DNA of 64,000 nucleotides from Maribacter vaceletii (GTDB taxonomy: Bacteria; Bacteroidota; Bacteroidia; Flavobacteriales; Flavobacteriaceae). Below the pieces are notes generated by a model, which was given only the letters and a program-made list of their open reading frames with translations, searched no databases and was not told where the DNA came from. Of this stretch, positions 37,010-45,957 are shown in pieces; positions within the stretch are counted from its first letter, which is position 1; each line of letters starts with the position of its first letter. A program made the position numbers and the translations under genes. The stretch lies in the NCBI RefSeq assembly GCF_003634105.1, contig NZ_RBIQ01000007.1, positions 1,054,001-1,118,000 on the forward strand. The letters are read 5' to 3'.

Positions 37010-37693
37010 TTACATTTTAGTTATTTTACCACCAAAAACAGTTTTTTCTTCAAATTTAGCAGGGTTGCCATATACTAATACTTCGCCACCAGCTTTTACA
37101 GAAGCTTTTACATAATCTGATGCATATATTTCTGCTCTAGAACCAGCATTTACATTTACAGTAGAAAATTTAGTAATTAAACTTTTACCCTCATAAATAC
37201 CTCCTGTATTAATAGCTACATCTTGTAAATCTGCTGTTCCTGATGTTTCTATAACACCACCAGTAACTGTTTTTATTAAAAGTTGTTCTACCTCTGCAGC
37301 AATAATTAATTCTCCTCCTTCTTGTGCTTTTAGTTCTAACACATCTTGCTGTATTGTTTTTTTTGAGGTTATTCTTGCATCTTCATTAACATCAATTATT
37401 ATAATAGGTTTGGTATAATATAAATCTATAAAAGTTTTATAACCACTAAATATTTTATTGATTTCCATTCGTATTTTAAGAATACCTTCTTTATTTACAA
37501 AAACAACTTTATCTATATTATCACCAGAAATTACTGCTTTATTTTCTGTGCTTTTAATTAGATTAATAGAGAGACCATCAAAACCTTTTAGTTCTGAAAA
37601 TTCAGATAATCTTACGGTTATTTTTTCATTTTGAGCGCATAGAGTCTGTAGACTAATTGCGATAAAAATTAAAAATAAAACTGTTTTTTTCAT
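37010..37693 (-). CDS. DUF2807 (head GIN domain) exported protein
   Basis: The 227-residue protein has a signal peptide (about 1-20, ending LCAQ) followed by a DUF2807/GIN domain. The domain shows the expected repeated beta-strand pattern with Gly-Gly turns (for example EGGELII, VTGGVIET and KAGGEVLVYGNP). The domain forms a right-handed beta-helix-like fold in Bacteroidota surface or periplasmic proteins. The function is not established. It is followed closely by the LysE-type gene and preceded by rnr. Confidence 0.85.
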   Translation of the reverse strand: MKKTVLFLIFIAISLQTLCAQNEKITVRLSEFSELKGFDGLSINLIKSTENKAVISGDNIDKVVFVNKEGILKIRMEINKIFSGYKTFIDLYYTKPIIIIDVNEDARITSKKTIQQDVLELKAQEGGELIIAAEVEQLLIKTVTGGVIETSGTADLQDVAINTGGIYEGKSLITKFSTVNVNAGSRAEIYASDYVKASVKAGGEVLVYGNPAKFEEKTVFGGKITKM

Positions 37694-37732
37694 ATTCGTT
37701 TTTAAGTATGTATATACGTACTAAAACAAAAG

Positions 37733-39940
37733 TTATTCCAAAATAGAAACCTTTTCATTTATTCCTATAAGAGAAAAATCTAAGTGTCGTTTTATTAAAT
37801 CGGTATTTTTTACCATTACTATAACTTCATCTCCTAATTGATAGGTTGTATTTGTTTTTTCTCCAGTAATAGCATACTCCTTCTCATCAAAGATATAATA
37901 ATCTCCTTTTATATCTCTAATACTTACCATTCCTTCACACTTATTCTCTATAATTTCTACATAAATACCCCATTCGGTTACACCACTAATAACACCAACA
38001 AACTCTTTATCTTGGTGATCTTGCATAAATTTAATCTGCATGTATTTAATAGAATCTCTTTCTGCTCTAGATGCTAAAATTTCCATTTCAGAAGAATGCT
38101 TGCATTTTTCTTCATAAGTTTCTGCATTAGCAGTTTTACCACCATCTAAATAATGTTGCAATAATCGATGCACCATAACATCTGGATACCTACGTATTGG
38201 CGATGTAAAATGCGAGTAATAATCGAACGCTAAACCATAATGTCCAATATTATTTGTAGTATAGGTTGCTTTACTCATTGTACGTATTGCAAGCGTATCT
38301 ACTAAGTTCTGTTCTTTTTGACCTTTAACATCTTCTAGAAGCTTATTTAAAGACACGCTAATAGATTTTTTATCTTTAAAGTCTAACTTATGTCCAAAAC
38401 GAGAAATAATTCCATTAAGCGCAAATAACTTCTCTTCATTAGGATCATCATGTATTCTATACACAAATGTTTTTTCTGGTTTTTGTTTTCCTATAAAAGC
38501 AGCCACTTTTCTATTTGCTAACAACATAAACTCTTCTATAAGTTTATTAGCATCTTTTGCTTCTTTAAAATACACACTTGTTGGTTCGCTTTCTTCATTT
38601 AAATTAAAACGAACTTCTACTTTATCAAAAGAAATAGCGCCACTTTGCATACGTTTAGCACGCATTATTTTTGCTAATTTATCCATAGTTAAAGTAGCGT
38701 TAACTACTTCATCTGAAACTATATATGAAGAATTTCTAATAGATATATCCTCTGGAATATCTCCTTGTTTAGTTTCTATAATATGTTGTGCTTCTTCATA
38801 AGCAAAACGTTCGTTAGAATTTATAACGGTTCTACCAAACCATTCGTTAATAATAGTTGCATTTTTATCTATTTCAAAAACAGCAGAAAATGTATATTTT
38901 TCTTCATTAGGACGCAATGAACATGCATTATTAGAAAGAATTTCTGGTAACATAGGTACCACTCTATCTACTAAATAAACCGAAGTTGCTCTTTCATAAG
39001 CTTCATCATCTAAAATAGTATCTTCTTGTAAATAATGCGAAACATCTGCAATGTGAACCCCTATCTCATAATTTCCATTTTCAAGAACTTGAAACGAAAG
39101 TGCATCATCAAAGTCTTTTGCATCTTTTGGATCTATAGTACAGGTTAATACATTACGCATATCTCTACGCTTTGCAATTTCTTCTTCTTTTATAGATGTA
39201 TCTAATTGCTGTGCATAACGTTCTACTTCTAAAGGAAACTCATGTGGTAAACCATATTCTGCTAAAATAGAATGTATTTCAGTATTATGTTCTCCTGGTT
39301 TTCCTAAAACTTCTTTTATTTCCCCAAAAGGAGAATCTGTACGATCTGGCCATTCTGTAATTTCTACAATTACTTTATCGCCATCTTCTGCTTTACCAAC
39401 TTTATCTTTAGAAACAAAAATATCGGTATACATTCTTGGATCTGTAGGTCTTATAAAAGCAAAATCTTTTTGCATATCTACAATACCAACAAATTCGGTC
39501 TTATTTCTAGAAACAATTTTGGTGATTTCTCCTTCTAATTTTTTTCCTTTTCGTTGCGGAAAAACATATACTTCAACAGTGTCTTTATGAAATGCTTTAT
39601 TTACTTTATTACTGGGAATAAAAACATCATCATCCATTCCTTCAATAACAATATATGCATTACCTCTACTGGTAAGGTCTACAGTACCAGTTTGATAAGT
39701 TTTAGTAGAAGCTATAGCCTTGTAATGACCTCTAGTTTCTTCTAGGATTCTTTTTTTCTCTTTTAACTGCACCAATCTTTTTATTAATTGGTTCCTATCA
39801 TGCGCATCTGTAATATGTATTCTAGATGCTATTTGTTTATAAGTGAAGCTTTTTTTAGGGTCTTTTTCTAAAACTGTAAAAATTCCTTTAGTAATTTCGT
39901 TCTTTCTATGATTCTTTGCTTTCTTATTTCTCTTTGACAT
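37733..39940 (-). CDS. rnr: Ribonuclease R
   Basis: A 735-residue 3'-5' exoribonuclease of the RNase II/R family. N-terminal winged-helix and cold-shock regions (about 1-230) precede the RNB catalytic domain, with the DPKDAKDFDDALSF motif whose aspartates bind the metal. The SHFTSPIRRYPDVMVHRLL block is also diagnostic. A C-terminal S1 RNA-binding domain starts near EFVGVISGVTEWGIYVEI (about residue 643). It degrades structured RNA and takes part in RNA quality control. The gene ends 39 bases before the GIN-domain gene start. Confidence 0.96.
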   Translation of the reverse strand: MSKRNKKAKNHRKNEITKGIFTVLEKDPKKSFTYKQIASRIHITDAHDRNQLIKRLVQLKEKKRILEETRGHYKAIASTKTYQTGTVDLTSRGNAYIVIEGMDDDVFIPSNKVNKAFHKDTVEVYVFPQRKGKKLEGEITKIVSRNKTEFVGIVDMQKDFAFIRPTDPRMYTDIFVSKDKVGKAEDGDKVIVEITEWPDRTDSPFGEIKEVLGKPGEHNTEIHSILAEYGLPHEFPLEVERYAQQLDTSIKEEEIAKRRDMRNVLTCTIDPKDAKDFDDALSFQVLENGNYEIGVHIADVSHYLQEDTILDDEAYERATSVYLVDRVVPMLPEILSNNACSLRPNEEKYTFSAVFEIDKNATIINEWFGRTVINSNERFAYEEAQHIIETKQGDIPEDISIRNSSYIVSDEVVNATLTMDKLAKIMRAKRMQSGAISFDKVEVRFNLNEESEPTSVYFKEAKDANKLIEEFMLLANRKVAAFIGKQKPEKTFVYRIHDDPNEEKLFALNGIISRFGHKLDFKDKKSISVSLNKLLEDVKGQKEQNLVDTLAIRTMSKATYTTNNIGHYGLAFDYYSHFTSPIRRYPDVMVHRLLQHYLDGGKTANAETYEEKCKHSSEMEILASRAERDSIKYMQIKFMQDHQDKEFVGVISGVTEWGIYVEIIENKCEGMVSIRDIKGDYYIFDEKEYAITGEKTNTTYQLGDEVIVMVKNTDLIKRHLDFSLIGINEKVSILE

Positions 39941-40549
39941 TAATCTTTCTTTCTAATTTATTGGAAAATTACGAATTATAATTCAGTACTATTTATTTTA
40001 TCCATTACACTAAAATTAATTTAACGTTATTAACATATATAATATATAATATTTTTCTTTTATTAAATTTAAAAAAACAATGGTGGTTATTATAGCTTGT
40101 TAATAATGGGGATAAAAAAATGAAGAATAATTTGTATTGAACCGTTTAATATTTTTATTGACAATTTATACAAGTCTGTAATTTATAGTTATCAATATGT
40201 TACGTATTTTATTAACATATATTAATAACCTCTGTTAACATGAAATTAATAATAACTAAATATTAATTTAGTGTTAACTTCTATAAAAATTAACTTAATA
40301 TCTTTCTTTTATATTCTAAGAAGTTAATTAGTTTTTTTGGATTTCTTTTATAAGGCAAATTCTAAATTAGAAATCAAAATTTAAAAGTTATTTTCTTTGG
40401 TAAGTTTATTAACAACTAATACAATTATTTGCAGGTGTAATTAACAACTTAAATTTTATTAACATTAATATATGTTGTGAAACAGCTATTTATTGTGGTA
40501 TACACTTATGTATTGTACATTTGTACTATTAATTAGTATACCTAAACAT
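39941..40549. other. 0.6-kb AT-rich non-coding gap between rnr and rpiB with clustered TTATTAACA
   Basis: No gene is seen here. The 9-mer TTATTAACA occurs exactly five times: at 40027-40035, 40209-40217, 40406-40414 and 40456-40464 on the plus strand, and at 40098-40106 on the minus strand. A one-mismatch copy is at 40438-40446. The word is two bases from the DnaA box TTATCCACA. The stretch is almost pure A/T. It may be a protein-binding cluster or a replication-related region, but the chromosomal context is not typical of oriC. Confidence 0.5.
40493..40523 (+). promoter_or_regulatory. Candidate promoter of rpiB
   Basis: TTG at 40493-40495, a 20-base spacer, then TACATTTG at 40516-40523, which matches TAnnTTTG exactly. 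The rpiB start is at 40550, giving a leader of about 20 bases. Confidence 0.55.
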
Positions 40550-40981
40550 ATGAAAATAGCTATTGGTAATGATCATGCTGGAACAGAATATAAACTTGCA
40601 ATTGTAGGTTTATTAAAATCGTTAAATATAGATGTTAATAACTACGGTACAGATGGTACAGATAGTGTAGATTATGCAGATTTTGTACACCCGGTAGCTA
40701 ATGATGTAGAAAAAGGTACTGTAGATTTAGGAATAATAATATGTGGTAGCGGTAACGGTGCTTCTATGACTGCTAATAAACATCAAAAAGTGCGTTCTGC
40801 TTTATGTTGGACAAAAGAAATAGTTGCGTTAGCAAGAGAACATAATGATGCTAATATATTAAGTTTACCTGCACGTTTTATTTCTTTACCACAGGCATTA
40901 GAAATGGTAAATACTTTTTTAAATACCAATTTTGAAGGAGGCAGACACGAGCGTAGAATAGAAAAAATACCTTGTAAATAA
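40550..40981 (+). CDS. rpiB: Ribose 5-phosphate isomerase B
   Basis: I chose the ATG at 40550, which opens MKIAIGNDHAGTEYK; the open frame extends 19 codons further upstream, but those residues do not match the family and overlap the promoter. The 143-residue protein fits RpiB/LacAB isomerases in size. The GNDHAG motif and the CGSGNGASM loop with the catalytic cysteine are both visible. It interconverts ribose 5-phosphate and ribulose 5-phosphate in the pentose phosphate pathway. A CDF exporter and an acetyltransferase follow on the same strand. Confidence 0.93.
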   Translation: MKIAIGNDHAGTEYKLAIVGLLKSLNIDVNNYGTDGTDSVDYADFVHPVANDVEKGTVDLGIIICGSGNGASMTANKHQKVRSALCWTKEIVALAREHNDANILSLPARFISLPQALEMVNTFLNTNFEGGRHERRIEKIPCK

Positions 40982-41049
40982 TTTATTATATACTTTAATT
41001 AACTATAAAGTAGAATAGCAGTATTCATTTTTATAAATTTATACTGACT

Positions 41050-41964
41050 ATGCCACATACGCATCATTCTCATAATCATTCACATCCTGATTTAAAAGGT
41101 AGAAATCTTATATTTTCTATTTTTTTAAACATAGTTATTACTGTTGCACAAGTAATAGGTGGTATTATTTCAGGTAGTTTATCTCTTTTATCAGATGCGC
41201 TTCATAATTTTAGTGATGTACTTTCATTAATTATTAGTTACATAGCAAATAGGCTTTCTAAAAAGAATGCATCTACCAATAAAACATTTGGTTACAAAAG
41301 GGCAGAAATTATAGCTGCTTTTGTTAATGCTGGAGCATTAATTGTGGTAGCAATAATTCTTATTAAGGAAGCAATAGAAAGATTTATGCATCCGCAAGAT
41401 GTAGAATCTAGTTTGGTTATTTGGTTGTCACTATTAGGTATAGTAGCTAACGGGTTAAGTGTTTTTCTTTTAAAAAAAGATGCAGATAGTAATATGAATA
41501 TGCGATCTGCTTACTTACACTTATTAACAGATATGTTAGCATCCTTTGCGGTATTAATTGGCGGATTGTTAATGGCGTATTTTCAAATGTATTGGGTAGA
41601 TCCCTTACTTACTTTAGCTATTGCTTTGTATTTAATATACATGGGCTACGATTTACTTATAGATTCTACTAAAGTTCTTATGTTATTTACTCCAGATACT
41701 ATTAAGGTTAAAGAGATTGTAGCTATTATTAACAAAATTCCTAGTGTTAAAAATGTACACCATGTTCATATTTGGCAGTTAAATGAAGACGAGGTACATT
41801 TAGAAGCACATATAGATTTTAATACCGATATAAAATTATCGGAGTTCGATATTATTTTAGAACAAATAGAAGAAGAACTATACCAAAATTATGGAATTAA
41901 CCATGTTAACATTCAACCAGAATTTGGCAAGTGCGATAGTAAAAATGTAATAGTACAAGACTAA
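41050..41964 (+). CDS. Cation diffusion facilitator family metal exporter
   Basis: The 304-residue protein has a His-rich start (MPHTHHSHNHSHPD) and six predicted membrane segments between about residues 18 and 205. The transport-site aspartates are visible in LLSDALHNFSD and again in LLTDMLASF. A C-terminal cytoplasmic domain (about 215-290) carries VHHVHIWQLNEDEVHLEAHI, typical of zinc-type CDF proteins. The probable substrate is Zn2+ or a similar divalent ion, exported by proton antiport. The stop overlaps the next start by one base (TAATG), so the GNAT gene is co-translated. Confidence 0.92.
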   Translation: MPHTHHSHNHSHPDLKGRNLIFSIFLNIVITVAQVIGGIISGSLSLLSDALHNFSDVLSLIISYIANRLSKKNASTNKTFGYKRAEIIAAFVNAGALIVVAIILIKEAIERFMHPQDVESSLVIWLSLLGIVANGLSVFLLKKDADSNMNMRSAYLHLLTDMLASFAVLIGGLLMAYFQMYWVDPLLTLAIALYLIYMGYDLLIDSTKVLMLFTPDTIKVKEIVAIINKIPSVKNVHHVHIWQLNEDEVHLEAHIDFNTDIKLSEFDIILEQIEEELYQNYGINHVNIQPEFGKCDSKNVIVQD

Positions 41965-42410
41965 TGTTAAACATTACAACCAAAACATTTAAAGAGTTTA
42001 CTACACAAGAACTTTATAAAGTTTTACAATTACGAACAGAAGTATTTGTAGTAGAACAAGATTGTGTTTACCAAGACATAGATAATAAAGACCAAAATGC
42101 TTTGCATGTTATAGGAACAAAAAATGGCGAAGTAGTTGCATATACTAGAATATTTGCTCCGGGATTTTATTTTAAAGATGCTAGTATTGGTAGGGTAGTG
42201 GTAAAAAAGTCGGAACGTAAATACGGTTATGGAAAAGTAATAATGGAAGCTTCTATACAAGCAATTAAAACACATTTTAATCAAATAAAAATTCATATTT
42301 CTGCTCAAGAGTATTTAATAAAATTTTACTCCTCCTTAGGTTTTAAACAAGTAGGGGAAGGGTATTTAGAGGACAATATTCCACATATTGCTATGTTTAA
42401 AACGGAATAA
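41964..42410 (+). CDS. GNAT family N-acetyltransferase (ElaA-like)
   Basis: The 148-residue protein carries the GNAT fold with the acetyl-CoA-binding motif region IGRVVVKKSERKYGYGKVIM (about 73-92). The start (LYKVLQLRTEVFVVEQDCVYQDID) resembles the ElaA group. The natural substrate is unknown. It overlaps the end of the CDF gene by one base and is probably made from the same mRNA. No clear terminator follows; the gap behind it holds an inverted repeat. Confidence 0.85.
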   Translation: MLNITTKTFKEFTTQELYKVLQLRTEVFVVEQDCVYQDIDNKDQNALHVIGTKNGEVVAYTRIFAPGFYFKDASIGRVVVKKSERKYGYGKVIMEASIQAIKTHFNQIKIHISAQEYLIKFYSSLGFKQVGEGYLEDNIPHIAMFKTE

Positions 42411-42437
42411 ACCCTAGTTTTATAAAACCAACCAACA

Positions 42438-42558
42438 AGTTTGTTTCCTTTGATTAATAATAAAGAAATATGCTCTAAGATTAAGGTGATTTTCTTATTT
42501 CTTGGTTGAATACCTTATTTAAAGGAAAATAATTAAACTTTTAAAAAGGAAACAAACT
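42438..42558. repeat. Inverted repeat in the gap before the restriction-modification pair
   Basis: AGTTTGTTTCCTTT (42438-42451) and its exact complement AAAGGAAACAAACT (42545-42558) bracket a 93-bp AT-rich centre. A loosely similar segment, starting ACCAA...GTTTGTTTTA and containing GTTGAATTCCTT, lies at about 45754-45905 on the far side of the NlpC gene. The two might be diverged copies of one small element. Confidence 0.5.
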
Positions 42559-42577
42559 ACAGGGTATGTATAAAACC

Positions 42578-43192
42578 TTAAATTAACCTTTTAGCAACTC
42601 CTTTTTGTATTAAATAATCTAATTTTAGAATAAGATTTAATGGACTTTCTGCTTTGTTTTTGGAAGAAAAGTAAAGATATCCTTCTCTATAATTATGTAA
42701 CTCTTTAATAATTATTTTTCCATATGTTTTATGCTCATTCTCTAAATAATTACACAAAACATCTTGGGTAATCTTTTTAGATTTTAATAAAGCAATTAAC
42801 TTTTTTCTATTTACTAATGTTATTTTACAGGAAGTAAATTTATTGGGTTCGTCTTTATAAATTGCAGTTATTAAAGCATAAAATTGTGTGGTTTTAGAAG
42901 TATCAAAAAGCCAACCTTTTTTAAGAGAATCATTTTTTATATAGTTAATTTCAAAAGCAAAAGTTGGCAGATCCTCTCCAATATAATCTAGTTGTGCTTT
43001 CTCATCTATTTTATATGTTTCTTGCGTTTCATTATGTGTAAAGAGAACATCTATACCTTGTAATTGTTTTTTGTAATTAAGAACACGTTGTGTAGTATAT
43101 TTTTTTAAATGTGTTTTATACAGAGAATCTAAATATACAGCAAGCTCTTTTTCTTTTTGTAAGTCCTTTTTAAAATTACTTTGGACTCCCAC
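42578..43192 (-). CDS. Probable type II restriction endonuclease (PD-(D/E)xK-like), 204 aa
   Basis: The protein follows a cytosine-5 DNA methyltransferase gene by three bases on the same strand, the usual layout of a type II restriction-modification pair. A possible PD-(D/E)xK site is visible: D48 in QGIDVLF, then D63-E64-K65 in YKIDEKAQ after a loop of 14 residues. The rest is lysine-rich with no recognised family. Recognition sequence and family cannot be told from the sequence. Alternatives are a Vsr-like repair nuclease (size and motifs do not fit well) or an unrelated protein. Confidence 0.7.
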   Translation of the reverse strand: MGVQSNFKKDLQKEKELAVYLDSLYKTHLKKYTTQRVLNYKKQLQGIDVLFTHNETQETYKIDEKAQLDYIGEDLPTFAFEINYIKNDSLKKGWLFDTSKTTQFYALITAIYKDEPNKFTSCKITLVNRKKLIALLKSKKITQDVLCNYLENEHKTYGKIIIKELHNYREGYLYFSSKNKAESPLNLILKLDYLIQKGVAKRLI

Positions 43193-43195
43193 AGA

Positions 43196-44422
43196 TTAAG
43201 AATTAATAGTATTATAAAGTTCTTTTGCAATACGCTCTACAACCCCTACAACCAAAGCATTTCCCATAAAGAAGGCTCTTTTAGTGTCCGATATTCCTTC
43301 TAGTTTGGTATGGTTATCCGGAAACATATTTAAACGTTCTAATTCTATAGGTGTTAATCTTCTTAGCCCTTTTGGAGAAGAAATTACATGCTTAAATCTA
43401 GAGGCGCTTTTACCTCCTTCACCTGTAATAATGGTCCTAGAAGCATTATCTAAAGCATCTGGAAAAATCATTGCACCCTCGCTATAATTATAAGTAAAAC
43501 CACCTTTAGCAGTTCTAACTTCTTTTTTAGAACCTTTTAAATATTTCCACTTAGCAAGGTCTTTCTCATCAATATAAAATTCTGGAGTAACCTCTCCATT
43601 TTGTAAAATATCTTCCAAAACAGTTTTCTTAGATACTTGCTGAGGTATTGTTTTAGAGGTATAAACAGTACTATCACAAAAAACACCAGTGTTTAGAAAA
43701 GGGGATAGTTTACCCTCTTTATTAAAGGTATTAGACAGTGTTACTAAATCTTCTTCTAATGTAAATGTAGCATCAATCTCAAGTTTAGGTAAAATAGGAA
43801 AAGCTTTGGCAACAGTACCTACTTTACTAAACCAATCTAATTTATTAGCTTTCTTAAGTTTTTTATAAACCGTTGTTGATTTGTGGTATGCTAAGAAAAA
43901 GATACGGCGCCTTCTTTGTGGCATTCCATAATCCGCAGCATTAATAACTCGCCATTCTACAGCGTAATCTAAATGGTCTAAACTTTTAAGCATAATAGCA
44001 AAATCTCTTCCGCGTTGGGCGGTTGGAGATTTTAACAAACGGTCTACATTTTCTAAAAATAGATATTTAGGCGGGTTTTTCTTTTCTGATAAAATCTTAT
44101 GTATAGACCACCATAAAACCCCCTTTTTACCAATAAGACCTTTAGAGTTTTGAGAGGTAGTAGCAACAGAATAATCTTGACAAGGGAAACCGCCAACTAA
44201 TATATCGGCATCTGGAATACTAGAAACTTCTACCTCTGCAATATCCTCATTACTATGGTTTTCTGTTCCAAAACGAGCTTCATAAACTAAAGATGCATGT
44301 TGTGTTTTAGTGCTTGGCTCCCATTGATTGGACCAAATAACCTGATATTTATTTGTTTTTTCGAGCCCTAGCCTAAAGCCGCCAACACCCGCAAAAAGTT
44401 CTATTACTTTTAGTTTTTTCAT
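43196..44422 (-). CDS. DNA (cytosine-5-)-methyltransferase
   Basis: The 408-residue protein shows all main m5C-methyltransferase motifs. Motif I is ELFAGVGGFRLGLE (residues 8-21), motif IV is GGFPCQDYS with the catalytic C81, motif VI is ENV (124-126), and motif VIII is QRRRRIFFLA (169-178). Late motifs IX-X are RRLTPIELERLNMFP and GNALVVGVVERIAKEL. The target-recognition region (about 200-330) is variable, so the target site is unknown. It is paired with the presumed endonuclease directly downstream. The pair looks like an accessory insertion among core genes. Confidence 0.95.
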   Translation of the reverse strand: MKKLKVIELFAGVGGFRLGLEKTNKYQVIWSNQWEPSTKTQHASLVYEARFGTENHSNEDIAEVEVSSIPDADILVGGFPCQDYSVATTSQNSKGLIGKKGVLWWSIHKILSEKKNPPKYLFLENVDRLLKSPTAQRGRDFAIMLKSLDHLDYAVEWRVINAADYGMPQRRRRIFFLAYHKSTTVYKKLKKANKLDWFSKVGTVAKAFPILPKLEIDATFTLEEDLVTLSNTFNKEGKLSPFLNTGVFCDSTVYTSKTIPQQVSKKTVLEDILQNGEVTPEFYIDEKDLAKWKYLKGSKKEVRTAKGGFTYNYSEGAMIFPDALDNASRTIITGEGGKSASRFKHVISSPKGLRRLTPIELERLNMFPDNHTKLEGISDTKRAFFMGNALVVGVVERIAKELYNTINS

Positions 44423-44518
44423 ATGCTACGGGTTAAAATTAGGGAAAATGAAGAAGATAGTTTTAAATATTCAGTTAGTAAGTCCTTAAAAATTTCTAAT
44501 TTTCAAAAAAATATAAAA

Positions 44519-45724
44519 ATGGAATTGCATTATAGAACGGGTTTATCTCTGCTTTTTATTGGTTTTTTACTTTCCTCTTGTGTGGATAGTTCAAAATTAG
44601 AAAAGATACCATTAATGGGAGAAATTGCTGCAATAAATGAAGAATATGCCCCAGATAAACGAGTTGCATTATTTTCTGTTTCGGCAGTTAAAGAGGAAGA
44701 CACTTATATTTTAAGAGGAGAAAGTAATTTACCAAAAGCAGTAGAAGCTTTAAAGGACGATTTAAAAGAAAAGAATGTAATTTTTGTAGATAGTATTACT
44801 ATACTACCAAAAGCAGATTTGGAAGGAAAAACAAAAGGTATTGTAACTATTTCTGTTGCAAATATTAGGAGCAATGCAAAACATTCGGCAGAATTAGCAA
44901 CGCAAGCAACATTAGGAACACCCGTAAATATTTTAAAAAGAGAGGGAGATTGGGTTTTGATTCAGACACCAGATAAATATATTTCATGGGTAGATTCTGG
45001 TGCAATTGTAGCACTTAGTAATGAAGATTTTTTGCAATGGAAAAAGGCCCCAAAAATAATATATACTAACACCATGGGATATGTTTATTCTAAGATAGAC
45101 AAAGAATCGCAAATACTATCTGATGTTGTTGCTGGAGGTATTATGGAATTTTTGAGTGAAGAAAAAGGGTTTTATAAAGTTGGTTTTCCAGATGGCAGAA
45201 AAGGATTTGTTTTAAAAACTGAAGTTATGAAATATGATAATTGGATATCTAACCTAAACCCCACTGGAGAAAATTTAGTAGCTACTTCTAAAAAATTTAT
45301 GGGATTACCTTATTTATGGGGAGGCACTTCTACAAAGGGAGTAGACTGTAGTGGTTTTACAAAAAGCATCTATTTTTTAAACGGAATGGTAATTCCTAGA
45401 GACGCATCACAACAAGTAAATACAGGTAAATCGATAGATTCTGTTAAGAATTTTAAAGATTTACAAAAAGGAGATTTATTATTTTTTGGAAGAAAAAGAA
45501 CAGATTCTACTAAAGAAAGAGTAGTACATGTAGGTATGTGGATTGGGAACAAAGAATTTATTCATTCCTCCGGTTCTGGTCGTGTTCAAATAGGCAGTGT
45601 AGATAGCAAAGCAGCTAATTATGATGCTTTTAATGTAGATAGATATTTGCGCACCAAACGTATCCTAAAAGAAAAAGATAAAGCTTTAGTTAACTTGGCT
45701 AATACTCCAATTTTTAAGGACTGA
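44519..45724 (+). CDS. NlpC/P60 family cell-wall hydrolase lipoprotein with SH3 domains
   Basis: I chose the ATG at 44519, which opens a lipoprotein signal (MELHYRTGLSLLFIGFLLSSC, C21); the frame is open 32 codons further upstream, but that part abuts the methyltransferase start. The 401-residue protein has two SH3-type segments (about 130-235) and a C-terminal NlpC/P60 domain. The catalytic cysteine C277 is in GVDCSGF, with histidines H337 (VVHVGMW) and H349 (IHSSGSG). It probably cleaves peptidoglycan stem peptides in the periplasm. A hairpin with a T-run follows. Confidence 0.9.
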   Translation: MELHYRTGLSLLFIGFLLSSCVDSSKLEKIPLMGEIAAINEEYAPDKRVALFSVSAVKEEDTYILRGESNLPKAVEALKDDLKEKNVIFVDSITILPKADLEGKTKGIVTISVANIRSNAKHSAELATQATLGTPVNILKREGDWVLIQTPDKYISWVDSGAIVALSNEDFLQWKKAPKIIYTNTMGYVYSKIDKESQILSDVVAGGIMEFLSEEKGFYKVGFPDGRKGFVLKTEVMKYDNWISNLNPTGENLVATSKKFMGLPYLWGGTSTKGVDCSGFTKSIYFLNGMVIPRDASQQVNTGKSIDSVKNFKDLQKGDLLFFGRKRTDSTKERVVHVGMWIGNKEFIHSSGSGRVQIGSVDSKAANYDAFNVDRYLRTKRILKEKDKALVNLANTPIFKD

Positions 45725-45746
45725 TGTTATTTTTAATGAAAAGAAG

Positions 45747-45770
45747 AAACAAACCAAAAGGTTTGTTTTA
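45747..45770 (+). terminator. Terminator-like hairpin after the NlpC/P60 gene
   Basis: A perfect 9-bp stem AAACAAACC (45747-45755) and GGTTTGTTT (45760-45768) around AAAA, 22 bases after the stop codon. The T-tract is short, so the strength is uncertain. Confidence 0.55.
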
Positions 45771-45957
45771 CTAATAGAATACTTTTTAAAAAAGAGATAA
45801 ATACCAGAGTAAAAGACGTATTATTTAGTTGAATTCCTTTTTTTAATTAAAATACAGAATTATAAAAAGAAAGCACCAACTTGTTAGTTTGTTACAATAA
45901 ACACTGCAGTTTATAAAATAGGAAGTAACTTATAAAAAAAATACAAAAAACGTCTTT

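Noticed and set aside
40027-40464. Calling the rnr-rpiB gap an origin of replication
   Set aside because: No dnaA or dnaN is nearby and no exact TTATCCACA box is seen. The 9-mer cluster is reported only as an observation.
44423-44518. 32-codon upstream extension of the NlpC/P60 lipoprotein
   Set aside because: The extension would bury the lipoprotein signal inside the protein. The ATG at 44519 places the lipobox correctly.
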